Of a stretch of DNA of 64,000 nt, positions 57,597 through 64,000 are shown in pieces. The first letter of the stretch is position 1, and each line of letters begins with the position of its first letter. Source of the stretch: Devosia salina (GTDB lineage Bacteria > Pseudomonadota > Alphaproteobacteria > Rhizobiales > Devosiaceae); NCBI RefSeq assembly GCF_019504385.1, contig NZ_CP080590.1, positions 3,266,001-3,330,000 of the forward strand, read 5' to 3'. The notes below the pieces were generated by a model, which was not told where the DNA came from, searched no databases, and worked only from the letters and a program-made list of their open reading frames with translations. Made by a program: the position numbers and the translations under genes.

Positions 57597-59668
57597 ACAT
57601 CTCCGATCCGACGGAAACCTTTCGCCAGGAGGCGCGCGAGCTGCTCGACCAGCTCGAGGCCGGATTGCTCGATCTCGAGCAGGATCCCGCCAATGCCGAC
57701 CTCATCAATTCCACCTTTCGCGCCCTGCACACCATCAAGGGTTCGGGCGCCATGTTCGGCTTCACCGCCGTGGCCGAATTCGTCCACGAGTTCGAAACAG
57801 CCTTCGACCAGGTACGCAAGGGCCAGACCAAGGCCAATTCAGCCCTGATCGAGGTGGCGCTGGACGCCAAGGACCATATTCACCGGCTGATCGAAGCCCC
57901 AGAGGACCGGATCAGCGGCGGTGATGAAATCCTCGCCCATCTGCGTCGCATCATCGCCGGTGGCCCTGTCGACACCGAGACGCCGGTCAAGCCAAAGGCG
58001 AAGGCAAAGACTACCAAGGCCGCCGATGCGCCACCGCCGCCACCAGCAGCGACCGCGATCTGGCGACTGGAGTTCTACCTGCCCGCCGATGCGCTGATCT
58101 ACGGCACCAATCCTGCCCTGCTGCTCGAAGAACTGGCCGAAATCGGACCGACCAGGGTGACCGCCCTGACCGACCGCATCCCGGCTCTTGATGTCCTCGA
58201 CCCTGAAACACCGCATGTCGGATGGCGCGTCGATATCGAGGCGGTCGACCCGACCGCGGCCATTGATGACGTCTTCCTGTTCCTGCGCGACACCATGGAA
58301 CTGACGCTGACCCGGCTCGATGAGCGGACCGAAACCGATGCCCAGGCCGAACCCGACGGGGAACCGGACGCCCTGTCCGAAGCGTCTTCTGCACCAGAGC
58401 CCGCCCCCACTGCGGCGACCCTCGCCGCCCAGTCTCCGACCCCAAAGCCCAGGCAGGGCGCCGGGGCCGACACCGCCGACCGGGCCGCAGCCTCCTCCCT
58501 GCGCGTCCCGGCCGAGCGGCTGGACGAGTTGATGGACCGGGTCGGCGAACTGGTCATCGCCCAGGCGCGGCTGAGCCAGATTGCCGGATTGAGCTCCGAC
58601 ACGGCACTCAAGACCATTGCCGAGGAACTCGAACGCCTCTCATCGGGCCTTCGCGATACCACAATGGGCATCCGCATGGTCCCCATCGGAACCCTCTTCA
58701 GCCGCTTCCGGCGCCTGATCCACGATCTCTCGGGCGAGCTGGGCAAGCCCATCGAGTTCATCACCGCCGGCGAGGACACCGAGCTCGACAAGACCATGAT
58801 CGAGCGCCTTGCCGATCCGCTGGTGCATCTCATCCGCAATTCGGTCGATCATGGCCTCGAAAGCGCCGAGAAACGAGCCGCCGCCGGCAAGCCGCCCAAG
58901 GGCGTCGTGCGGCTCTCGGCCGTCTATTCCGGGGCAGAAGTGGCGATTTCGGTCACCGATGACGGGGCTGGCCTCGACACGGCCCGCATCCGGGCCAAGG
59001 CCGAGGAGAACGGGCTGATTGCGCCGGACGCCAAGCTCACCGAGCAGGAACTGCACCACCTGATCTTTGCGCCGGGCTTCTCCACCGCCAAGGAAGTCAC
59101 CTCGCTCTCCGGCCGAGGCGTGGGCATGGACGTGGTCAAGCGCACGATCGATGGGCTGCGCGGCACGATCGATGTAACCAGCAAGCCCGGCGAGGGGTCG
59201 ACCATGACGCTCCGCCTGCCCCTCACCCTTGCCATCATCGATGGCATGCTCGTGCGGGTCGGTAATGGCCGCTACACCATTCCGCTGGCCGCGGTCGAGG
59301 AATGCGTGGAGCTGCCTGAAGGCATAGAAGCCCATGCCAAGGGCCGCAACTTCCTCGATATCCGCGGGGCCCTGGTACCCTATCTCAGGCTACGCGAGGT
59401 GTTCGGCACCGCGGCGGAACCCGAACCGCACCAGAAGGTAGTGATCGTCTCCTCCGGCGAAGGCCGGGTCGGCCTGGTGGTCGACCAGATCATTGGTAAC
59501 AACCAGACGGTCATCAAACAGCTCTCCAAGCTGCATTCGGGCATCAAGTCATTCTCGGGTGCCACCATTCTGGGCGACGGCACTGTGGCGCTGATCCTCG
59601 ACACTGCTCACCTGGTGGCCGCCGGCCAGTCCTATGTCGACCGCAACATCACCGGGAGGGCCGCATGA
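57593..59668 (+). CDS. cheA: Chemotaxis histidine kinase CheA
   Basis: A 691-residue class II kinase. Domains in order: Hpt (P1) with the phosphorylated His in FRALHTIKGSGAMFG near residue 48; a Pro-rich linker; a domain that may bind CheY (IWRLEFYLPADALIYG, residues about 150-250); a disordered Ala/Pro stretch; dimerisation P3; the HATPase domain with N box HLIRNSVDHGLES near residue 420 and G boxes DDGAGLD and GRGVGMDVV; and a CheW-like P5 (GMLVRVGNGRYTIPLAAVEE). All catalytic residues appear intact. It is coupled to cheY and cheW by 4-base overlaps. Confidence 0.97.
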   Translation: MNISDPTETFRQEARELLDQLEAGLLDLEQDPANADLINSTFRALHTIKGSGAMFGFTAVAEFVHEFETAFDQVRKGQTKANSALIEVALDAKDHIHRLIEAPEDRISGGDEILAHLRRIIAGGPVDTETPVKPKAKAKTTKAADAPPPPPAATAIWRLEFYLPADALIYGTNPALLLEELAEIGPTRVTALTDRIPALDVLDPETPHVGWRVDIEAVDPTAAIDDVFLFLRDTMELTLTRLDERTETDAQAEPDGEPDALSEASSAPEPAPTAATLAAQSPTPKPRQGAGADTADRAAASSLRVPAERLDELMDRVGELVIAQARLSQIAGLSSDTALKTIAEELERLSSGLRDTTMGIRMVPIGTLFSRFRRLIHDLSGELGKPIEFITAGEDTELDKTMIERLADPLVHLIRNSVDHGLESAEKRAAAGKPPKGVVRLSAVYSGAEVAISVTDDGAGLDTARIRAKAEENGLIAPDAKLTEQELHHLIFAPGFSTAKEVTSLSGRGVGMDVVKRTIDGLRGTIDVTSKPGEGSTMTLRLPLTLAIIDGMLVRVGNGRYTIPLAAVEECVELPEGIEAHAKGRNFLDIRGALVPYLRLREVFGTAAEPEPHQKVVIVSSGEGRVGLVVDQIIGNNQTVIKQLSKLHSGIKSFSGATILGDGTVALILDTAHLVAAGQSYVDRNITGRAA

Positions 59669-60174
59669 GCGAACCCCAGGACCATCAGCCATTGTCCATG
59701 ACGGCGCTGACCATAAGGCTCGACGACGAACTCTTCGCGGTCGAGGCCGGCAGGGTGCGCGAAATTCTCGATCTCGTCCCCATCACCGAAGTGCCCAACG
59801 CACCCGACTTCGTGGGCGGGCTGATCAATGTGCGCGGCCGCGTCGTGCCCCTGGCCGACCTGCGGGTGATGTTCGGCATGAATCGGCCAGAGCCGGACGA
59901 GGATACCCGCATCGTGGTTATGGAGGTCGACATGGATGGTGAGCCCACCATCGCCGGCATCCTCGCCGACAAGGTACATGACGTCACCGACATCGAAGCC
60001 GCCTCCATCGAGGAAGCCCCCAAGGTTGGCATGCGCTGGCGCCCCGAATTCATCAAGGGCATCGGCAAGCGCAATGGCGGCTTCATCATCATTCCGAACA
60101 TGGAACGCATTTTCGAAACACCGGGCGCAAGAAACGCACCCGTCGCAGCATCAGAAGAAAGGTCTGCATCGTGA
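59665..60174 (+). CDS. cheW: Chemotaxis coupling protein CheW
   Basis: A 169-residue adapter that joins CheA to chemoreceptors. The CheW SH3-like fold shows LTIRLDDELFAVEAGRVREIL, PNAPDFVGGLINVRGRVVPLADLR (the receptor-contact loop) and GILADKVHDVTDIEA. Both ends overlap neighbours by 4 bases (cheA upstream; the GTG of mcp downstream). The final 20 residues (ARNAPVAASEERSAS) are a likely disordered tail. Confidence 0.96.
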   Translation: MSEPQDHQPLSMTALTIRLDDELFAVEAGRVREILDLVPITEVPNAPDFVGGLINVRGRVVPLADLRVMFGMNRPEPDEDTRIVVMEVDMDGEPTIAGILADKVHDVTDIEAASIEEAPKVGMRWRPEFIKGIGKRNGGFIIIPNMERIFETPGARNAPVAASEERSAS

Positions 60175-62264
60175 GACTGACAATCAAGACAAAACTGGCG
60201 GCCGTGTTCACGACCGTGGTTGCCCTGTCGGGCGCCAGCATGTTCATGGCCCTTCAGAACCTGGGCACGCTCAACACCGAAATGGGCCGCATCGTCAACG
60301 GCCCGGTCGAGCGCTCGCTGGTGCTCAAGGGCATGCAGTACGACATGATGCGCATGGCCACTGACGCGGAGCGCCTGATCACTTCGCAGGACATCAGCGA
60401 ACTTGAAGCGACGATCACCGGTATGGACGAGCGCCTGTCAAGTATAACGTCCGTGGCGGAGAACCTGCAGGGCACCTTCTCGATTGCCGCATCAAATACG
60501 GACATGCAATCCATCGTTCAGAAGCTAGCCACATACCGGACCGCCGTCGACCACATGCAGAACGAGGCGGTGAAGCTGACCGATGCGAAGGCCTTTGCTT
60601 TGACCACGACGCAAGGCAGCGCCGCGGTAACTGCCGTCGAAGAGACACTCGGCGCACTTCGCCAGAACCTGTCGTCTCGCCTGAGCGCAGGCGACCCGGG
60701 CGCAACGCAAGCCTATCAGGCAACGACCGACCTGTTCCTCATGGCCAGCGACGTCTTTCGGCAGCACCGCAATGTTCTGCTCGCCTCCAAAAATCCAGAA
60801 AAGCAGTCCGAATGGCTCAACGATTTTGGCGCCGCAGTAGAGGGCCTGACCCCGGCTGTCGACCGGCTTGCGCGTTTGCTCGGGCCTTCCGAGCAGGAGA
60901 CGATCAATCAGGTCCGAAACTCGATCAATGCAATGATCGATGCCATGCAGGCGGGCAATGAATTGTCGGTCCAGCGTTCGGATTTCGTGACTGGCCAGAT
61001 CAGCGATACTCAGGCGGCCCCGGTCCGTCGCGAGATTTCCGCATTGGTCGACGGAATTGTCGAGCGGAACGACCAACTCCTTGCCGACACTGTCGCAGAA
61101 TCCAACGCCATGTACGAGCAAAGCCGCATGCTTTTGATCGGCATTCTCGTAGCTTCCGTGCTTATCGCCGCCATCGCCGCCACATGGATCGTGCTATCGA
61201 TCTCCCGTGCCCTCTCCAGTGCTGCGCGCCTTGCCGAAGAGGTCGCGGGGGGCAACCTCTCCGCCACCGCCGTGATCAAGGGTGACGACGAGGTCGGCGA
61301 CCTCATCAAGACCCTCAACGCCATGACCGCCAAGCTGCGCGAAGTGGTGACCGAAGTGACCAGCGCCACCCGCAATGTCGCCGCTGGGTCCCAGGAAATG
61401 TCGGCCACCGCCGAACAACTGAGCCAGGGCGCCACCGAACAGGCCTCCTCGACCGAAGAGGCTTCGGCCTCGATGGAAGAAATGGCCTCCACCATCAAGC
61501 AGTCGGCCGACAATGCCAGCCAGACCGAGAAGATCGCCCGCCAGTCCGCTGCCGACGCGATCGCCTCGGGTGAAGCGGTCAACAACGCCGTCTCGGCCAT
61601 GCAGACCATCGCCGAAAAGATCATGGTGGTGCAGGAGATTGCCCGCCAGACCGACCTCCTCGCCCTCAACGCCGCGGTGGAAGCGGCCCGCGCCGGCGAA
61701 CATGGCCGCGGCTTTGCCGTGGTGGCCTCGGAAGTGCGCAAGCTGGCCGAACGCAGCCAGGCTGCCGCCGCCGAAATCTCGACCCTCTCGGGCACCACGG
61801 TCAAGGCTGCCCAGTCGGCTGGCGAGATGCTCGGCAAGCTCGTGCCCGATATCCAGCGCACCGCCGAACTGGTCGAGGAAATCTCGGCCGGCTCGCGGGA
61901 GCAGAATGCGGGTGCCGCGCAGATCAACACGGCTATCCAGCAGCTCGACAAGGTGACCCAGCAGAACACCTCGGCTGCCGAAGAGATGTCGGCCACCTCC
62001 GAGGAACTGGCCAGCCAGGCCGAACAGCTCCAGGCCGCCATCAGCTACTTCCGGATCGACGCATCGAGCCTCTCGATGCCCGCCAATGAGACGGCCGGCA
62101 AGCCCGACATCAGGGCCCAGATCCTGGCCAAGGCTCCGCATATGAACCCGCGCAAGCCCGGCAAGGCCAAGCCAAAGGCGGGCAATGGCGGCGGCTTCGA
62201 CCTCGATATGGGCGACGCCGGTGACGATCTAGACGGTGACTTCACCCGTCGCGGCGCCGCCTGA
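60171..62264 (+). CDS. Methyl-accepting chemotaxis protein with large periplasmic helical domain
   Basis: A 697-residue chemoreceptor. A first membrane helix (LAAVFTTVVALSGASMFMAL) is followed by a periplasmic domain of some 300 residues, all helical, then a second helix (LLIGILVASVLIAAIAATWIVL). A HAMP domain (RALSSAARLAEEVAGGNLSA) and the signalling domain with hairpin tip RQTDLLALNAAVEAARAGEH follow. The last 60 residues are Lys/Pro then Asp-rich, without a CheR-binding pentapeptide. The start is GTG 60171, overlapping the cheW stop (GTGA). The signalling half is nearly identical to that of the next gene. Confidence 0.93.
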   Translation: MRLTIKTKLAAVFTTVVALSGASMFMALQNLGTLNTEMGRIVNGPVERSLVLKGMQYDMMRMATDAERLITSQDISELEATITGMDERLSSITSVAENLQGTFSIAASNTDMQSIVQKLATYRTAVDHMQNEAVKLTDAKAFALTTTQGSAAVTAVEETLGALRQNLSSRLSAGDPGATQAYQATTDLFLMASDVFRQHRNVLLASKNPEKQSEWLNDFGAAVEGLTPAVDRLARLLGPSEQETINQVRNSINAMIDAMQAGNELSVQRSDFVTGQISDTQAAPVRREISALVDGIVERNDQLLADTVAESNAMYEQSRMLLIGILVASVLIAAIAATWIVLSISRALSSAARLAEEVAGGNLSATAVIKGDDEVGDLIKTLNAMTAKLREVVTEVTSATRNVAAGSQEMSATAEQLSQGATEQASSTEEASASMEEMASTIKQSADNASQTEKIARQSAADAIASGEAVNNAVSAMQTIAEKIMVVQEIARQTDLLALNAAVEAARAGEHGRGFAVVASEVRKLAERSQAAAAEISTLSGTTVKAAQSAGEMLGKLVPDIQRTAELVEEISAGSREQNAGAAQINTAIQQLDKVTQQNTSAAEEMSATSEELASQAEQLQAAISYFRIDASSLSMPANETAGKPDIRAQILAKAPHMNPRKPGKAKPKAGNGGGFDLDMGDAGDDLDGDFTRRGAA

Positions 62265-62284
62265 TCCAGATAGCACGCGCCACC

Positions 62285-62309
62285 GCCGGCCGCCATGAAG
62301 GCGGCCGGC
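62285..62309 (+). terminator. Intercistronic hairpin between the two receptor genes
   Basis: Perfect 10-bp stem GCCGGCCGCC/GGCGGCCGGC (62285-62294 and 62300-62309) with an ATGAA loop, followed by TTCCTC. There is no proper T run, so it may be an attenuator or an mRNA-stabilising hairpin within the che operon rather than a full terminator. Confidence 0.5.
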
Positions 62310-62335
62310 TTCCTCAAAACCAGAAGGTTGACACC

Positions 62336-64000
62336 ATGAGCACTCGCGAACGCCGTCCGCTATTCCGCTCGATTGCGGCCAAGATTCTCGCCATTCAATT
62401 GGCATCCAGCATCGCCATCGCCGGCATTGTCGGCGGCGTCGGTTATTTCGGCATGAGCACCATGGCCGATTCCATGACCTCCATCTACGACGACCGCGTC
62501 GTACCGCTGGAACAGCTCAAGCAAGTTTCGGATGCCTATGCGATCAAGGTCGTCGACACGGCCTACAAGCTGAATGGCGGCACCCTGGATTGGAGTGAGG
62601 CAGCTCTCAGCGTTCAGGATGCCCAAGAGACCATCGATGAACATTGGACCGACTTCCTTGGCACGCATCTTACCGAGCGCGAGGGTGAAATTGCCGAGAC
62701 TGTCAAGTCAGCCATGGTGAATGCCGATTCGGCCATAGAAGAGTTCAACTCCATCCTACGCACTCGCAATGCCACGGCGCTGGACCAGTTCATCTCAACA
62801 ACGATGTTCCCCGCCATCGATCCAACAACCGAGTCCCTCTCTGAGCTTATTCACTACCAGCTCGAGGCGGCCCAGCAGTTGCGTAGCGAAGGCGCGGCGC
62901 TGTTCAATACACTCAATTGGTTGATCATCGGCGTCAGCGTGCTGGTGACCGCTTTCGCCGTAGCCGTTGTGGTGTTCATCACAAACGGAATTAAGCGCAA
63001 TTTGGCCTCCGCCATTAGCTTGGCCAATGCCGTCGCCCTTGGGGACGTCAACGCGACCGCGACAGTGACCTCGGCCGACGAGGTCAAGGATCTCGTCGAT
63101 GCGCTCAATGCCATGACCGCCAATCTGAGGGCCACTGCGACCATTGCCGACCAGATTGCCGATGGCGACCTGACCGTGCATGTGGAGCCTCTGTCCGACA
63201 AAGACACGCTGGGAATCGCACTTCAGCGCATGGTGGTGAAACTCAGCGAAGTCGTTGGCGATGCCATTGCGGCAGCCCGAAATGTCGCCGGAGGCTCCCA
63301 GGAAATGTCGGCCACTGCCGAACAGCTGAGCCAGGGCGCCACCGAACAGGCCTCCTCGACTGAAGAAGCCTCGGCTTCGATGGAAGAAATGGCCGCCACT
63401 ATCAAGCAATCGGCCGACAACGCCAGCCAGACCGAGAAGATCGCGCGTAAGTCCGCGGCCGATGCGATCGCCTCGGGCGAAGCGGTGAACAATGCGGTCG
63501 AGGCGATGCAGACCATCGCCGAGAAGATCATGGTGGTGCAGGAAATCGCCCGCCAGACCGACCTGCTCGCGCTCAACGCTGCGGTGGAAGCAGCCCGCGC
63601 CGGCGAACACGGTCGCGGCTTTGCCGTGGTCGCCTCGGAAGTGCGCAAGCTCGCCGAACGCAGTCAGGCTGCCGCCGCCGAAATTTCGACCCTCTCGGGC
63701 ACCACGGTCAAGGCCGCCCAGTCGGCTGGCGAAATGCTCGGCAAGCTGGTGCCCGACATCCAGCGTACGGCCGAACTGGTGGAAGAAATCTCCGCCGGAA
63801 GTCGCGAGCAGAATGCCGGTGCCGCCCAGATCAACACCGCCATCCAGCAGCTCGACAAGGTGACCCAGCAGAATACGTCGGCCGCCGAGCAGATGTCGGC
63901 GACCTCCGAGGAACTGGCCAGCCAGGCCGAACAGCTCCAGGCCGCCATCAGCTACTTCCGCATCAGTGGCGAAAGGGTCCGGCAGCTCGCGACACCGCCG
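62336..64000 (+). CDS. Methyl-accepting chemotaxis protein, 3' end beyond the window
   Basis: The frame starts at ATG 62336 (AGAAGG upstream) and stays open to the last base, 555 codons. The N-terminal helix (AAKILAIQLASSIAIAGIVGG) is followed by a four-helix-bundle periplasmic domain of about 150 residues (YDDRVVPLEQLKQVSDAY resembles 4HB_MCP domains), a second helix (LNWLIIGVSVLVTAFAVAVVV), two HAMP-like segments and a signalling domain with RQTDLLALNAAVEAARAGEH. It differs from the preceding receptor in its sensor but shares its signalling half. The stop codon lies outside the window. Confidence 0.92.
   Translation, partial: MSTRERRPLFRSIAAKILAIQLASSIAIAGIVGGVGYFGMSTMADSMTSIYDDRVVPLEQLKQVSDAYAIKVVDTAYKLNGGTLDWSEAALSVQDAQETIDEHWTDFLGTHLTEREGEIAETVKSAMVNADSAIEEFNSILRTRNATALDQFISTTMFPAIDPTTESLSELIHYQLEAAQQLRSEGAALFNTLNWLIIGVSVLVTAFAVAVVVFITNGIKRNLASAISLANAVALGDVNATATVTSADEVKDLVDALNAMTANLRATATIADQIADGDLTVHVEPLSDKDTLGIALQRMVVKLSEVVGDAIAAARNVAGGSQEMSATAEQLSQGATEQASSTEEASASMEEMAATIKQSADNASQTEKIARKSAADAIASGEAVNNAVEAMQTIAEKIMVVQEIARQTDLLALNAAVEAARAGEHGRGFAVVASEVRKLAERSQAAAAEISTLSGTTVKAAQSAGEMLGKLVPDIQRTAELVEEISAGSREQNAGAAQINTAIQQLDKVTQQNTSAAEQMSATSEELASQAEQLQAAISYFRISGERVRQLATPP

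Noticed and set aside
60171..64000. Frameshifted or duplicated pseudogene in the receptor pair
   Set aside because: Both frames are intact, with distinct complete sensor domains and good starts; the second is cut only by the window edge.

Overview
The window is GC-rich chromosomal DNA from an alphaproteobacterium. Gene content and order point to the Hyphomicrobiales and most likely to a Devosia-like member. The clues are the ruvCAB-ybgC-tolQRAB block, pal-cpoB-tilS, zapA with its DUF4164 partner, 6S RNA ahead of the folate cyclo-ligase gene, a class I fructose-bisphosphate aldolase beside tkt/gap/pgk, and a STAS-cheY-cheA-cheW chemotaxis operon. The species assignment is inference; no 16S gene or database search was available.

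Layout. 1-4.8 kb: the ribosome-assembly GTPase EngB, a chemoreceptor without a periplasmic sensor, a class I amidotransferase, a Tat-type MsrB and a secreted fasciclin protein. 5.1-13.4 kb (minus strand): tolQ-tolR-tolA-tolB for envelope constriction, then a plus-strand sulfide:quinone oxidoreductase-like gene, then a chain of 4-base overlaps ruvC-ruvA-ruvB-nudix-ybgC (Holliday-junction processing plus housekeeping). 13.7-20 kb: a diguanylate cyclase, YebC, an alanine/sodium symporter, YmdB, folate cyclo-ligase, 6S RNA, a ParDE toxin-antitoxin pair, ZapA and DUF4164. 20.2-27.8 kb: the central carbon cluster tkt, gap, pgk, fba with small or accessory genes between. 28-36 kb: a ThiE-like protein, a Sel1-repeat protein, an inositol-monophosphatase-family enzyme, a MotA/MotB-like pair of non-flagellar type, then pal-cpoB-tilS. 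36-48 kb: an ECF sigma/anti-sigma pair, argB, two regulator/effector pairs (MarR with a flavin monooxygenase, TetR with an MFS pump), ilvA, an exported protein of unknown function, a HAD phosphatase and an ABC exporter.

48.4-53.3 kb is a metal and metalloid resistance island. It has arsR-arsC(phosphatase type)-aqpS-arsC(glutaredoxin type), then an SmtB-type zinc-sensor repressor, about 1.1 kb of tandemly repeated non-coding DNA, and a His-rich cation diffusion facilitator with a textbook SmtB/ArsR palindrome at its promoter. 53.2-56.4 kb: an SDR oxidoreductase, a BaiN-like flavoprotein and a two-domain HD-GYP response regulator. 56.4-56.9 kb is a non-coding region holding ten GANTC (CcrM methylation) sites in 115 bp, partly arranged as a 21-bp periodic array. 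56.9-64 kb: the chemotaxis operon STAS-cheY-cheA-cheW-mcp-mcp, running off the end.

The most unusual items are the phased GANTC array ahead of the chemotaxis operon, the alternating 379/292/379-bp tandem array between an SmtB-like repressor and its probable target, an apparently leaderless arsR with its operator on the start codon, a ParDE module wedged between zapA and the 6S RNA promoter, and a dispersed palindrome family at gene ends. No phage, IS element, CRISPR array, tRNA or rRNA was recognised.
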